A program made the position numbers and the translations under genes. Under the pieces are notes generated by a model. The model did not search any database, had not been told where the DNA came from, and saw only the letters and a program-made list of their open reading frames with translations. A DNA stretch of 64,000 nucleotides, taken from Alteromonas sp. ASW11-130 (lineage in GTDB: Bacteria; Pseudomonadota; Gammaproteobacteria; Enterobacterales; Alteromonadaceae). Below are positions 51,629-63,588 of this stretch, piece by piece. Location: NCBI RefSeq assembly GCF_026183735.1, contig NZ_JAPFRE010000045.1, forward strand, positions 310,001 to 374,000. The letters are read 5' to 3'. Within the stretch, counting starts at the first letter, position 1. Every line of letters begins with the position of its first letter.

Positions 51629-52282
51629 ATGAAGAAAGTAGCAGTGATCTTAAGTGGCTGCGGTGTGTTTGATGGCGCGGAAATTCATGAAGCGGTATTG
51701 TCACTACTGGCCATTCGACAACATGGTGGGGAATACCAGTGTTTTGCGCCTGATAAAAAGCAGATGCATGTGGTTAATCACCTTTCTGGAGAAGAAGACA
51801 CGTCGCACACCCGTAATGTGTTAACCGAATCTGCCAGAATTGCCCGTGGTGAGATTAAGCCCGTAACCGAACTTAATGTTGACGAGTTTGATGCTTTGAT
51901 TGTGCCGGGTGGATTTGGCGCGGCCAAAAACTTGTGTACATTCGCTAATGACGGTGCAGACAGTAAAGTCGATGAGCAAGTTGCCAAAGCGTGCAAATTG
52001 TTTGCAGAAAAAGATAAACCAGCGGGATATGCTTGTATAGCCCCAGCATTAGCTGCGTCTATTTACGGGCAGGGGGTGAAGTTGACTATTGGTACTGACG
52101 AAGCAACAGCCGAAGGCATCAATGCCTTAGGGGCCACACATGTTAATTGCCCGGTTGAAGAAATTGTTATTGATAGCGACGCGAAATTAGTGACTACACC
52201 TGCCTATATGCTCGCTCAAGACATTTTGGACGCCCATACAGGCATAAATAAAATGGTACAAACAGTCATTGGCATGGCTTAA
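51629..52282 (+). CDS. elbB: ElbB-type DJ-1/PfpI-family glyoxalase
   Basis: A 217-residue DJ-1/PfpI-like protein; the E. coli homologue ElbB has weak glyoxalase activity and a link to isoprenoid synthesis. The start MKKVAVILSGCGVFDGAEIHE and the nucleophile region GYACIAPALAAS (catalytic Cys) are typical. The ATG at 51629 has GGAGG nine bases upstream; an upstream TTG is less likely. A hairpin follows at 52290. Confidence 0.92.
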   Translation: MKKVAVILSGCGVFDGAEIHEAVLSLLAIRQHGGEYQCFAPDKKQMHVVNHLSGEEDTSHTRNVLTESARIARGEIKPVTELNVDEFDALIVPGGFGAAKNLCTFANDGADSKVDEQVAKACKLFAEKDKPAGYACIAPALAASIYGQGVKLTIGTDEATAEGINALGATHVNCPVEEIVIDSDAKLVTTPAYMLAQDILDAHTGINKMVQTVIGMA

Positions 52283-52289
52283 TTAAATT

Positions 52290-52320
52290 TGGCAAAGAAA
52301 ACAATGCTTTTTCTTTGCCA
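52290..52320 (+). terminator. Hairpin terminator after elbB
   Basis: Twelve-base arms (TGGCAAAGAAAA and TTTTCTTTGCCA) around a 7-base loop, 8 bases after the elbB stop. The U-rich part falls inside the stem rather than after it, so efficiency is uncertain. Confidence 0.65.
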
Positions 52321-52418
52321 CCTTTAACGTAACCAAGCATAATAATAGACCAAGTGTTGATATTCTAAATGCACACACTTCAACTGCCCGATAAATCAAA
52401 GAAAAATAAGGCATAGAC

Positions 52419-53870
52419 ATGCACTATCGTGCGATAGTACGAATTCTTGGACTGCTGGTAGCGCTTTTTAGCGTCACAATGATTCCGCCTGCCGTGGTAT
52501 CGGTTATCTATCAGGATGGTAGTGGTCTGCCTTTCATTCTTACCTTCATCATGTGTGTGGTAACCGGTCTGGCCTTTTGGTATCCGCAACGTAATCATCG
52601 TCGTGACTTACGTGCCAAAGAGGGGTTTCTTATCGTCGTTTTATTTTGGACCGTACTGGCAAGTTTCGGCGCTATACCGTTTATTCTGCTGGACCAACCA
52701 TCGATGACGATTACCGATGCATTCTTTGAATCCTTTTCCGGATTAACCACTACCGGCGCTACTGTTATAGAAGGAATCGAGTTTTTACCGCATTCGGTGC
52801 AGTTTTATCGCCAGCAATTACAGTGGCTCGGGGGAATGGGAATAATTGTGTTGGCAGTCGCGATTCTTCCTATTTTAGGGGTTGGGGGCATGCAGCTTTA
52901 TCGCGCTGAAACGCCTGGTCCAGTAAAAGACTCAAAGATGACGCCGCGGATTGCCGATACTGCAAAACACCTTTGGTATATTTATCTTTCATTGACTATA
53001 GCCTGTACAGTATCGTACTGGTTTGCGGGGATGGGCTGGTTTGATGCGATTTGTCACGCTTTCTCGACAATCGCAATCGGCGGCTTTTCTACTCACGATG
53101 CCAGCCTGGGGTATTTCGATAGTCCGATGGTAAACGTTGTCTGTTCGGTGTTTTTACTGATAGCTGCGCTTAATTTTTCTCTTCATTACGCCGCCGCCGC
53201 ATCGCGTTCGATGAAAGGTTATTTTCACGATCCTGAATTTAAGGCCTTTTTTGTTATCCAGGCAACAATAATTCTAACCTGCTTTTTAGTGTTGGTTTTA
53301 ACCGAATATTACACGGACGCAGAAGAGGCACTTGATCAGGCGATGATTCAAGCCATTTCAATCAGTACAACCGCCGGCTTCGCTACAACTGACTTTTCCG
53401 CGTGGCCAGCATTTCTACCTATCCTATTAATTTTCGCTAGCTTCATCGGCGGCTGTGCCGGTTCCACAGGCGGAGGGTTAAAAGTAATACGCGTATTCTT
53501 GCTATTTTTGCAGGGCAGGCGTGAAATTGATCGGCTTATTCACCCAAAAGCGGTTTATTCCGTTAAGCTAGGAGAGCGGGCGATGCCAGATAGGGTAGTT
53601 GAAGCTGTTTGGGGCTTTTTTTCAGCCTACGCGATAGTTTTCGTAGTGATCATGATTGGTATGATTGCGACGGGTTTAGATAATCTATCTGCTTTCACCG
53701 CTACTGCTGCGACCCTCAATAACCTCGGTCCGGGGCTTGGCAGCGTAGCCGTTACGTATTCTGAAGTGAGCGATGGTGGAAAATGGTTGCTGGTGACCGC
53801 CATGCTGTTCGGTCGATTAGAAATATTCTCATTGCTCGTATTGTTCTCGCCCACCTTCTGGCGAAGCTAG
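52419..53870 (+). CDS. trkH: Trk potassium uptake channel TrkH
   Basis: TrkH is the membrane channel of the Trk K+ system. The 483-residue protein has repeated membrane-pore-membrane units with selectivity loops TTTGATV, IAIGGFSTHD, TTAGFATTD and AATLNNLGPG. It is full length with about ten membrane helices. The regulatory partner trkA is convergent, only 14 bases away, so the two halves of the system are in one place but not one operon. Confidence 0.97.
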   Translation: MHYRAIVRILGLLVALFSVTMIPPAVVSVIYQDGSGLPFILTFIMCVVTGLAFWYPQRNHRRDLRAKEGFLIVVLFWTVLASFGAIPFILLDQPSMTITDAFFESFSGLTTTGATVIEGIEFLPHSVQFYRQQLQWLGGMGIIVLAVAILPILGVGGMQLYRAETPGPVKDSKMTPRIADTAKHLWYIYLSLTIACTVSYWFAGMGWFDAICHAFSTIAIGGFSTHDASLGYFDSPMVNVVCSVFLLIAALNFSLHYAAAASRSMKGYFHDPEFKAFFVIQATIILTCFLVLVLTEYYTDAEEALDQAMIQAISISTTAGFATTDFSAWPAFLPILLIFASFIGGCAGSTGGGLKVIRVFLLFLQGRREIDRLIHPKAVYSVKLGERAMPDRVVEAVWGFFSAYAIVFVVIMIGMIATGLDNLSAFTATAATLNNLGPGLGSVAVTYSEVSDGGKWLLVTAMLFGRLEIFSLLVLFSPTFWRS

Positions 53871-53884
53871 ACGGTAGTAATTTA

Positions 53885-55264
53885 TCAGCCAAAAAAGAAT
53901 GCGCTGGGCTGGAACAATTTTTCTACATCGCCAATATACTTCTTGTCTACTAAGAACAAGATTACATGATCGTTTGCCTGTATCACCGTATCACTGTGCG
54001 CAATAATAACCTGCTCGTCGCGGACAATCGCACCTATGGTAGTACCCGGTGGAAGACGTACGTCTCCGATCTGTTTTCCAACCACCTTGGACGTATTTTC
54101 ATCCCCATGTGCGATGGCCTCGATGGCTTCCGCTGCGCCGCGCCGTAAAGAATAAACATTGACGATGTCGCCCCGGCGGATATGGGTTAGCAGGGCGGAA
54201 ATAGTCGCTTGCTGAGGAGAAAATGCGATATCAATTTCGCCACCTTGAACCAAGTCGACATACGCGCCGCGCTGAATAAGAACCATGGCTTTTTGCGCTC
54301 CCATGCGCTTAGCTAGCATGGCAGACATAATATTCGCTTCATCGTCATTGGTGACCGCGATAAATGCATCGACTCGGTCGATACCTTCTTCGGTAAGTAA
54401 TTCCGGATCGGAAGCATCACCACAAAAAACGATGGTTTTATCTAAGTGAGCTGATAAGTATTGGGCACGATCGGCATTGTATTCGATCAGCTTAACATTA
54501 TGTTTGTGTTCCAGACGTTTCGCTAATCCTGCGCCAATTAAGCCACCACCTGCAATCATAATGCGCTTATAACTGGATTCAAGTTTTTGTAGTTCGCTCA
54601 TCACCGCACGAATATGCTTGGTCGCTGCGATGAAAAACACCTCATCATCCGCTTCAATAACAGTGGTACCTAATGGTCTGATGGGTTTTCCCCGTCGATA
54701 GATTGCTGCTACCCGCGTTTCCACGTTTGGCATATGCTCTTTTAGGGCGGATAAGGCATGACCCACTAACAGTCCACCATAATAAGCTTTTACTGCCACT
54801 AAACTGGCTTTTCCTTCAGCAAATTCAACAACTTGCAATGCTCCGGGATAATCTATCAAGCGCTTTATGGAGGTGGTCACCAATTGTTCCGGTGCGATAA
54901 TATGGTCAACGGGGATATTTTGTTGTTTGTAGAGCTGTTCCTGATAGATGATATATTGCTCACTACGAACACGCGCGATTTTAGTAGGCGTTTTGAACAG
55001 ACTGTAGGCAACCTGGCAAGCCAGCATATTACTTTCGTCACTACTGGTAACGGCTATCAACATATCTGCATCTTCAGCGCCGGCTTTGCGTAGCACATCA
55101 GGATGCGATCCTACCCCCGTAACAACTTGTAAATCCAGCCTGTCTTGTAAAGTGCGAAGTTTATTAGCATCAGAATCGATCACAGTGATTTCGTTTTTCT
55201 CACCTACTAGATTTTCAGCAAGTGTAGCCCCGACTTGTCCTGCACCAAGAATGATTATTTTCAT
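53885..55264 (-). CDS. trkA: Trk potassium uptake regulator TrkA
   Basis: TrkA is the cytoplasmic NAD(H)/ATP-binding ring that gates TrkH. The 459-residue protein has two RCK repeats, each with a Rossmann motif ([13 protein letters not shown] at 7-19, [13 protein letters not shown] near 240) and a TrkA-C domain. It is last in the def-fmt-rsmB-trkA operon, 25 bases after rsmB, the same order as E. coli. Confidence 0.98.
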   Translation of the reverse strand: MKIIILGAGQVGATLAENLVGEKNEITVIDSDANKLRTLQDRLDLQVVTGVGSHPDVLRKAGAEDADMLIAVTSSDESNMLACQVAYSLFKTPTKIARVRSEQYIIYQEQLYKQQNIPVDHIIAPEQLVTTSIKRLIDYPGALQVVEFAEGKASLVAVKAYYGGLLVGHALSALKEHMPNVETRVAAIYRRGKPIRPLGTTVIEADDEVFFIAATKHIRAVMSELQKLESSYKRIMIAGGGLIGAGLAKRLEHKHNVKLIEYNADRAQYLSAHLDKTIVFCGDASDPELLTEEGIDRVDAFIAVTNDDEANIMSAMLAKRMGAQKAMVLIQRGAYVDLVQGGEIDIAFSPQQATISALLTHIRRGDIVNVYSLRRGAAEAIEAIAHGDENTSKVVGKQIGDVRLPPGTTIGAIVRDEQVIIAHSDTVIQANDHVILFLVDKKYIGDVEKLFQPSAFFFG

Positions 55265-55289
55265 TTAACTCGCTAACGCCCCTGTTCGT

Positions 55290-56609
55290 TTACGATGCAG
55301 ACTTTACCAGCCTCGCATAATAGAAACCATCCATTTGTTGCTCGCCAGGCAGGATTTGCCTACCTGGATGGTTATCTGTTTCGTCACGGGTAATGGCATC
55401 CAAATGAGCGTCATCGTATCGTGCCAAAAACCGCGAGATTTGCTGCGCATTTTCTTGCGGGAGGATGGAGCAGGTAGCGTAAAGTAGTGTGCCGCCTTCT
55501 TTTAATAAAGGCCAAAGCTTATCCAGCATGGTTTGTTGGAGCGATACGAGACGCTCAATATCGGTAGCTTTACGCAGCCAGCGTATATCGGGATGTCGTC
55601 GTATTACTCCAGTAGCTGAGCAAGGGGCGTCGAGTAAGATGCGGTCGAATAAGTTACCGTCCCACCATGTATCTGTATCTATGGCATCCGCATGAACCAC
55701 AGTTGCCTCTAGCTTCAAGCGCTGTATATTTTCTTTTAAGCGGGCAAGGCGAGATGCTTCATTATCTAATGCGACACATGCATTTAAATTCGGAGCCAGC
55801 TCGAGTATATGGCTGGTCTTGCCCCCTGGTGCTGCACAACAATCCAAAATACGTTCGCCAGGTTGTGGATTGAGATAACGGGCGGCGTATTGGGCCGCCC
55901 CATCTTGCACGGAGAACCAACCTTGTATATAGCCCGGAAGAGAGGGAATGTCTGTTCTCGATAGTAATAACACGGCATCTGGATGGTCGTCCGACAACCT
56001 ATATTCTACATTGTGTGCTTTAAGGCTTTGGGTGAAGTTATCAACGGTAGTTTGCTGCTGATTCACTCTAAGCCAAACAGGCGCGATAGTATTAGTCTGC
56101 TCGATGATGTGAGAGATCTGCTCTTGCGAGTAATGCGGTTGAAGCGCTTTCACAATCCATTTCGGTAAGCCACTGGCTACGATGGGGTCGCTAGACAGCT
56201 GATGCGCTAGGTTTTCGCGCTGGAAACGGCGTAAAATAGCATTTACTAACGCTTTCAACCCTGGGCTGCCTAGTTGAGGACATGCATTAACCGTTTCCGA
56301 GACTGCCGCGTGTTCCGAAACGCGACTAAAAGCAAGTTGATACAGCCCTAATAACAATAAATGTTCGATAATTTTATTTTTGCCCTTCAGGGGCTGTTCC
56401 AATAGCGCTCTAAGCCAAAGTTGTAGCTGAGGCAACTGACGCATTACCCCCATCGTCATTTCCTGTATCCACGCACTATCTTTTGATGTGTGGCGACGTT
56501 GCGCAATATTCAAGCACTCTCGGGATGATTTACCAGCTTCGAGAATTTGGTAAATGACCCAGGCCGCATCTCCACGCAAATCTTTATTTCTAGGAAGAGA
56601 GAGTTTCAT
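55290..56609 (-). CDS. rsmB: 16S rRNA m5C967 methyltransferase RsmB (Sun)
   Basis: RsmB methylates C967 of 16S rRNA. The 439-residue protein has an N-terminal NusB-like helical domain (about 1-140) and a SAM domain with DCCAAPGGKTSHILE, DAPCSATGV (catalytic Cys region) and YATCSILPQEN (second Cys). It is 2 bases after fmt. The sequence is complete. Confidence 0.97.
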   Translation of the reverse strand: MKLSLPRNKDLRGDAAWVIYQILEAGKSSRECLNIAQRRHTSKDSAWIQEMTMGVMRQLPQLQLWLRALLEQPLKGKNKIIEHLLLLGLYQLAFSRVSEHAAVSETVNACPQLGSPGLKALVNAILRRFQRENLAHQLSSDPIVASGLPKWIVKALQPHYSQEQISHIIEQTNTIAPVWLRVNQQQTTVDNFTQSLKAHNVEYRLSDDHPDAVLLLSRTDIPSLPGYIQGWFSVQDGAAQYAARYLNPQPGERILDCCAAPGGKTSHILELAPNLNACVALDNEASRLARLKENIQRLKLEATVVHADAIDTDTWWDGNLFDRILLDAPCSATGVIRRHPDIRWLRKATDIERLVSLQQTMLDKLWPLLKEGGTLLYATCSILPQENAQQISRFLARYDDAHLDAITRDETDNHPGRQILPGEQQMDGFYYARLVKSAS

Positions 56610-56611
56610 GG

Positions 56612-57562
56612 CTATTCGTTGCTGCTAAGGACAGTACCAGGTGTAAACCAGTTACTGCGTGCGTTAAGAACATCTGCCACAGGTAACGGACGTTTGCCGG
56701 GCAGCTGTAGCTGGGTGACAACAAGCAACTTTAAAGAGGTAGCAATGGCGATACCCTTTTTATCAGCTCGAACTATTGTACCGGGTGGCTGACTTGTCTC
56801 GGATGCTTCGACTGTTGCTTGCCACACTTTCACATTTTCATTATTAACCTGCATCCAGGCGACTGGCCAAGGATTAAATGCGCGAATGTTTCGTTCAATC
56901 TGCTCGGCACTTAGTTGCCAGTCTATGCGCGCTTCTTCTTTGGAAAGTTTTTTCGCATAGGTAGCGTTATCAGTGTTCTGCGGTGTAGGGGTAAGTTGTT
57001 CAAGTTGATCAAGTACCGTTAATAGCGTATGCGGCCCCAGTTCAGCTAGTTTAGTATAGAGGCTGGCACTGGTATCCTCAGCGGTAATTGGAAGTGTGGC
57101 GATAGTAAGGACGTCGCCGGTATCTAAGCCTTCATCCATTTGCATTATAGTGACGCCCGTTTCTTTATCTCCCGCCCAAATTGACCGTTGGATAGGCGCA
57201 GCGCCTCGCCATTTAGGTAAAATAGAACCATGAACATTTAAACATCCCAATGGGGGGGTATCTAACACGGCTTTTGGCAGTATAAGACCATAAGCTACTA
57301 CTACCATGATATCGGCATCTATAGCAGCGAGGTCTCGCTGAGCATCTTCGTTGCGTAAGGTTTCAGGTTGATATATCGGGATATCATGTTGCAGGGCCAA
57401 CTTTTTTACATCACTCGGGGTGAGTTTTTTCCCACGTCCCGCGGGCCGATCGGGTTGTGTATAGACAGCCACAACCTGATGCTCTGAATTAATTAAGGCA
57501 TGTAAGTGCCGGGCGGCGAAATCGGGGGTTCCCGCGAAAATGATTTTTTTTGCTATAGTCAC
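56612..57562 (-). CDS. fmt: Methionyl-tRNA formyltransferase
   Basis: Fmt formylates initiator Met-tRNA with 10-formyl-THF. The 316-residue protein has [15 protein letters not shown] at the start, the catalytic segment [22 protein letters not shown] and [11 protein letters not shown], plus a C-terminal tRNA-binding domain. It is 8 bases downstream of def, forming the usual pair that adds and later removes the formyl group. Confidence 0.98.
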   Translation of the reverse strand: MTIAKKIIFAGTPDFAARHLHALINSEHQVVAVYTQPDRPAGRGKKLTPSDVKKLALQHDIPIYQPETLRNEDAQRDLAAIDADIMVVVAYGLILPKAVLDTPPLGCLNVHGSILPKWRGAAPIQRSIWAGDKETGVTIMQMDEGLDTGDVLTIATLPITAEDTSASLYTKLAELGPHTLLTVLDQLEQLTPTPQNTDNATYAKKLSKEEARIDWQLSAEQIERNIRAFNPWPVAWMQVNNENVKVWQATVEASETSQPPGTIVRADKKGIAIATSLKLLVVTQLQLPGKRPLPVADVLNARSNWFTPGTVLSSNE

Positions 57563-57570
57563 GTCGACGC

Positions 57571-58080
57571 TTATGCTCTTGCTGCTAAACGGGCTTCTTT
57601 TTCCAGTTTTTTACGAATACGCTGGCGTTTTAATGGCGATAAATAGTCAACGAACAATACCCCTTGTAAATGGTCCAGTTCATGTTGAATACATATAGCC
57701 AAAAGGCCAGATGCTTCTAATTCAAATGGGTCCCCATTCTCGTCGAATGCTTTTACTTTGACCGACTCTGCGCGTTCAACTTTCGCGTAGTTACCCGGTA
57801 CTGATAGACAGCCCTCTTCACTCGTCACTTTACCTTGTTTTTCAACAATTTCAGGGTTGATAAATACGTAAGGCGTATCCTGATCCTCTGATACGTCCAT
57901 TACTACCACCTGAATATGACGGTCAACCTGAGTAGCGGCCAAGCCAATGCCATTTTCGTCTGTCATGGTTTCAAACATGTCACTGACAAACTGCTTGAGC
58001 TCGTCATCAAATTTCTCTACCGGTTTTGCCACCGTGCGCAAGCGCTCATCGGGAAAACTTAATACTTCTAAAATGGCCAT
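57571..58080 (-). CDS. def: Peptide deformylase
   Basis: Def removes the N-formyl group from new proteins. The 169-residue metalloenzyme has all three motifs: [18 protein letters not shown] (metal-ligand Cys) and QHELDHLQG (two His ligands and catalytic Glu). It is the first gene of the def-fmt-rsmB-trkA operon; its promoter shares the 227-base gap with the divergent lysM gene. Confidence 0.98.
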   Translation of the reverse strand: MAILEVLSFPDERLRTVAKPVEKFDDELKQFVSDMFETMTDENGIGLAATQVDRHIQVVVMDVSEDQDTPYVFINPEIVEKQGKVTSEEGCLSVPGNYAKVERAESVKVKAFDENGDPFELEASGLLAICIQHELDHLQGVLFVDYLSPLKRQRIRKKLEKEARLAARA

Positions 58081-58307
58081 AATCTCACTTGTAGTTTATG
58101 TAGTGACTGCAATCTAAGATAAAACTGTATAAATTCATATACGATCTGATTGTCAGCACTATTTACACTTATTAATAGGGTACTATTCTAACGTATATCC
58201 ATACCTACGTGCATTTTTTTGTTTTGGCTTTGTGGGTATAGTACTAGTAACGTACAAGTTGATGTAGTGCAGCATAAACGCACGTAAAGAGGACAGGGTC
58301 AACATAT

Positions 58308-59390
58308 ATGATATTTGACAGAAAACTAATTAATACAAGTTTGTGTTTGCTCACCGCATTCATGCTGGTTGTCGCTGGTTTTACGGCGGCTCAAGAGGTG
58401 GATTTAAAGCCAACCGCACCTAAAACTTACACGGTAAAGAAAAATGATACGTTATGGGATATTGCGAGTTTATTTTTAGAGAAACCGTGGCTCTGGCCGG
58501 AGCTATGGCGAAAAAATACACAGATTACTAATCCTCATTTGATCTATCCCGGAGATATACTGACCATACGATACGTCAATGGTCAGCCTGTCTTAGACGT
58601 CGCGCGCAATAAAAAGCAGATAACCCTCACTCCTTCGACTGTGACCGAAACTAAACCTTTTCCTATTAGTGTTTTACCTTGGTCTGCTATTGCCACTTAT
58701 GTTGATCAAAACGAGTTACTGCCAGAGGAAAGTTATACCCGTTTACCGTACTTGCTAGGCAACCAAGAAGCAGAAATGCGTTTTGTTGAAGGAGATATTG
58801 TGCTTAGCCGCAAAATGGGCCGGCCTCAAGATCAGTATCGTGTTATTCGTAAGCAAAGTACTATTAAAGACTTGGACGGGAAGGTGCTTGGCGTACAAGT
58901 CCATCATGTGGCGGATGCTACCATGGTTGAAGATAGAGCTGCAGACCAGTGGCTGGTTAAAGTCGATGGTTCAAACTTCGAAGCTCAGCGCGGCGATAAA
59001 CTATATGCGGGCGAATTTACTGGGGCGGATGATTTAAGCCTGACTGCAGCAACAACCCAACGCGGAAAAATTGTCGGCAACCTGCATGAACATTCACTTA
59101 CCGGAAAACGTGATGTAGTTATTGTGGATATCGGCAGTGATTCGATTAAGCCTGGCACGGTGATGGGCATTTATGCCCAGGGACCGGACATCATTGATGG
59201 TAAATCACCCCGATATAGCAGTGAAAGTAATGTGGTAAGAAGTGTTTTTAACGACGGAACTACCGTAAAACAACCTGCGTTGAAAGTAGGTGAACTGATC
59301 ATATTTAAAACGTTTGAAAAAGCCAGTTATGGCATCATTACACGGGCCAGGGATCGGGTTAAAAAAGGCGCAATTGTGGCCAACCCATAA
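58308..59390 (+). CDS. LysM-domain exported protein
   Basis: A 360-residue periplasmic or envelope protein found upstream of dprA in many gammaproteobacteria. It has an N-terminal signal peptide (to about residue 29, VVAGFTAAQE) and one LysM peptidoglycan-binding domain at about 40-88 (YTVKKNDTLWDIAS, then NPHLIYPGDIL). The rest is a strand-rich region of unknown function. No hydrolase motif is visible, so a structural or regulatory wall role is likely. Confidence 0.85.
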   Translation: MIFDRKLINTSLCLLTAFMLVVAGFTAAQEVDLKPTAPKTYTVKKNDTLWDIASLFLEKPWLWPELWRKNTQITNPHLIYPGDILTIRYVNGQPVLDVARNKKQITLTPSTVTETKPFPISVLPWSAIATYVDQNELLPEESYTRLPYLLGNQEAEMRFVEGDIVLSRKMGRPQDQYRVIRKQSTIKDLDGKVLGVQVHHVADATMVEDRAADQWLVKVDGSNFEAQRGDKLYAGEFTGADDLSLTAATTQRGKIVGNLHEHSLTGKRDVVIVDIGSDSIKPGTVMGIYAQGPDIIDGKSPRYSSESNVVRSVFNDGTTVKQPALKVGELIIFKTFEKASYGIITRARDRVKKGAIVANP

Positions 59391-59438
59391 TAGCGAATGT
59401 GTTTTGCTCTGACTGACTCACATCATGAAGGGCAAAAG

Positions 59439-60599
59439 ATGAAAAACAAAACCACTACACAAAAAGATCTCAGTCAGTGGTTAGCATTGACCACGGTTAA
59501 AGGAGTTACACCAAAACAGTGGTTGGATGTATTAGTCGATAACGCTATATCACTTGAGCAACTTTTTGAGGGTAGTTGGCAACCAAAAGCAGACCAACCT
59601 GCTGACCTTCCTGAAAAACTGGTAAAGCTGATTGATTCTGCTGATGAGCGTACAATTCAGCAAAGTTTGCATTGGCAGTCAATGGATTCGTCACACCGAA
59701 TCATCAGTGTTTTCTGCTCATCTTATCCGGAAACGTTGCGGCAATTAAGTTCGCCGCCTTTGGTACTTTTTGTAAAAGGGAGCATGCAGCTTATCACGCA
59801 ACCTTCCATTGCAATTGTTGGAAGTCGGCGATGCACTCACCCAGGCAAACAAATAGCCCATCAGTTTGCTGGTCAGTTGGCGGAAAATGGGTGGAGTGTA
59901 GTTAGTGGCCTCGCCGCAGGTATTGATGCGGCCGCGCACGAAGGGGCGCTCAAAGGACCCGCTAAAACGATTGCGGTAATTGGAACCGGGCCAGACAAAG
60001 TTTATCCTGCTCGTAACCACAAATTACACGATAAAATTCTATCGCATGGTGGGGTGGTGGTGAGTGAGTTTTGGCCTGGTACCCCGCCACGCGCGTCCCA
60101 CTTTCCCAGACGCAATAGAATAATCGCTTCAATGTCTATGGGCACGCTGGTAATTGAAGCCGCAATTAAGAGCGGCACCTTGATAACTGCGAATTTAGCC
60201 ATAGATCTAGGGCGGGAAGTATTTGCTGTACCCGGTAACATTTTTAATTCCACCTCAGAGGGTTGTCATTATTTAATCCAACAGGGTGCAAAACTAGTAT
60301 TTAAAGTTGAAGACATTATTGAAGAGTTTTCGTCGTTACCAGTGCAACTGCCGTTGAGATCGGTCGAGATGACAGAAAAAACTCAACATGAAACCTTGGC
60401 AACAGATGAATTATTAGATAGTGTGGACTTTGATGTTACAGCTGTAGACGTTATTGCCGAACGCAACAAGTTGTCAGTTTCAGAGGTATTGGCAACCCTT
60501 TTAGAATATGAATTGCGGGGTTGGGTAGCAGCCGTTCCAGGCGGCTACATCAAATTGAGGGGTAAAAAAAATGTTCGACATCCTCATGTATCTATTTGA
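59439..60599 (+). CDS. dprA: DNA-processing protein DprA (Smf)
   Basis: DprA protects incoming single-stranded DNA and loads RecA during natural transformation. The Rossmann-like domain has [43 protein letters not shown] and FPRRNRIIA, with a C-terminal winged helix ([15 protein letters not shown]). I start it at ATG 59439, preceded by AAGGG; an earlier ATG at 59397 would add 14 residues. It overlaps smg by 29 bases. Confidence 0.95.
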   Translation: MKNKTTTQKDLSQWLALTTVKGVTPKQWLDVLVDNAISLEQLFEGSWQPKADQPADLPEKLVKLIDSADERTIQQSLHWQSMDSSHRIISVFCSSYPETLRQLSSPPLVLFVKGSMQLITQPSIAIVGSRRCTHPGKQIAHQFAGQLAENGWSVVSGLAAGIDAAAHEGALKGPAKTIAVIGTGPDKVYPARNHKLHDKILSHGGVVVSEFWPGTPPRASHFPRRNRIIASMSMGTLVIEAAIKSGTLITANLAIDLGREVFAVPGNIFNSTSEGCHYLIQQGAKLVFKVEDIIEEFSSLPVQLPLRSVEMTEKTQHETLATDELLDSVDFDVTAVDVIAERNKLSVSEVLATLLEYELRGWVAAVPGGYIKLRGKKNVRHPHVSI

Positions 60600-61047
60600 A
60601 AATTTTATTCACAGCGAAACGGAAATTCGCGTTGATCAGGATGAGTTAACGGATGAACTGGTTCGTGCTGGCTTTCATCATGATGAAATCTATAAAGCGC
60701 TGGCATGGCTGGAAAAATTAGCGGCGCTGCAGGAAACGGATATCAAACCGTATTTCTGCAAAAATATAAACTCCAGTCTGAGTCGAATTTATACTCAGGA
60801 GGAACAGATGCGACTCGACATAGAATGTCGCGGTTTTCTTTTGTTTCTGGAGCAAGTTGGTGTGTTAGATGCGTCTACCCGTGAAATGGTAATAGATCGG
60901 GTTATGGAAATCGATTCAACGGAATTCTGTCTGGAAGATCTGAAATGGGTGGTGTTGATGGTGCTGTTCAATGTGCCGGGTAAGGAAAACGCCTATGCTC
61001 AGATGGAAGATTTGTTATTTGATGAGTCAGATGGCACCCTACATTAA
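60571..61047 (+). CDS. smg: Smg family protein (DUF494)
   Basis: A 158-residue conserved protein of unknown function. [16 protein letters not shown], the C-terminal helix pattern and [13 protein letters not shown] are family landmarks. It is acidic and helical without signal or membrane segment. It overlaps the end of dprA, implying coupled translation, and stands before yrdD as in E. coli. Confidence 0.94.
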   Translation: MFDILMYLFENFIHSETEIRVDQDELTDELVRAGFHHDEIYKALAWLEKLAALQETDIKPYFCKNINSSLSRIYTQEEQMRLDIECRGFLLFLEQVGVLDASTREMVIDRVMEIDSTEFCLEDLKWVVLMVLFNVPGKENAYAQMEDLLFDESDGTLH

Positions 61048-61072
61048 TTCTACCATTAACTGGTTATGGTGA

Positions 61073-61618
61073 ATGTCAAAAATTGACCTTTCTTTGTTTA
61101 GCGCAGAGGAACATGCGCTAGATGATTCTCTCGGTCCTTGTCCCGAATGTGGCAGGGCCCTACATATTAGAAATAGCAAAACCGGCCCCTTTGTTGGTTG
61201 CTCAGGTTTTCCTGACTGTCATTTCAGCAAGCCAATACACGATAATCAAACGACGACCTTAACTGCAATTGATGGTTCTGTTTGTCCATCGTGTGGAGAA
61301 GGGCTCGCGGTGAAAAAAGGCCGTTACGGTATGTTTGTTGGTTGTTCGGGCTTTCCCGTTTGCCAACATATTGCGCCATTAAAACAGAAGCAAGAAACAG
61401 AATTAGCCTGTCCGCAATGCCACGATGGAAAAATAACCGAACGAACCAATAAATACGGTAAACGTTTCTATTCGTGCGATCGTTATCCCAAATGTCGATA
61501 TGTGGTAAACTGGCCGCCGGTGGCAGGAACCTGCCCGGACTGTGGTTGGTCTATGTTAATCGATAAAAAAGGCACGGTATGCTGCCCCCAACCAAAATGC
61601 GATTTTAAGCAGTCATAG
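61073..61618 (+). CDS. yrdD: Topoisomerase I-type zinc-finger protein YrdD
   Basis: A 181-residue protein made of four consecutive four-Cys ribbons (CPECG...C.GFPDC, CPSCG...GFPVC, CPQCH...RYPKC, CPDCG...C..PKC), the type that forms the C-terminal DNA-binding part of topoisomerase I. No topoisomerase catalytic domain is present. Function is not established; single-strand DNA binding is expected. The start is in good context between smg and tsaC. Confidence 0.92.
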   Translation: MSKIDLSLFSAEEHALDDSLGPCPECGRALHIRNSKTGPFVGCSGFPDCHFSKPIHDNQTTTLTAIDGSVCPSCGEGLAVKKGRYGMFVGCSGFPVCQHIAPLKQKQETELACPQCHDGKITERTNKYGKRFYSCDRYPKCRYVVNWPPVAGTCPDCGWSMLIDKKGTVCCPQPKCDFKQS

Positions 61619-61678
61619 TTAATGCAATTAGAAAATAATATTGCAAATATCTAACTATTCAATTTCAGGTAGCTCAAT

Positions 61679-63174
<1,496 letters not shown>

Positions 63175-63177
63175 AAC

Positions 63178-63588
63178 TTACTCCTCCTTATTTATCATGT
63201 GTTCGGCTAATTGGTTAAGCGAAGCCAGCAGCTTATTGGCAAGGGCTTTGTCAGATACATGCGTAAACATCGCCTTGCGCATGCAATACATCCATTGTTC
63301 CTTTAGTACTGGTGTGACGATAAATGGTAGATGACGTGCACGTAATCGCGGGTGACCAAATTGCTGTTCATACGTATTAGGTCCGCCCAACCACATGGTT
63401 AGGTAAAGGGCAAATACTTCACGAATTCGGGTTAATGGCTTAGGATGTATAGCCAGTAAATCCGCCACTAACGGATCCGACTCCATTATATCGTAAAAGG
63501 TTTCTGCTATCTTATTTGCAGTCGCCTGGCCGCCAATAACTTCAAATGGCGTTGTGGGTTTCTTTTTAAACGAGCGAAAAAAATTCAT
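63178..63588 (-). CDS. Group II truncated hemoglobin
   Basis: A 136-residue heme protein of the 2/2 globin fold, group II by the LGGP..YEQQFGHPRLRARHLPF signature; the proximal heme ligand is most likely His86. Group II globins bind O2, NO or CO; the physiological ligand here is unknown. It starts at ATG 63588, overlapping the aroE start on the other strand by two bases (CATG), so both genes share a compact divergent promoter. Confidence 0.9.
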   Translation of the reverse strand: MNFFRSFKKKPTTPFEVIGGQATANKIAETFYDIMESDPLVADLLAIHPKPLTRIREVFALYLTMWLGGPNTYEQQFGHPRLRARHLPFIVTPVLKEQWMYCMRKAMFTHVSDKALANKLLASLNQLAEHMINKEE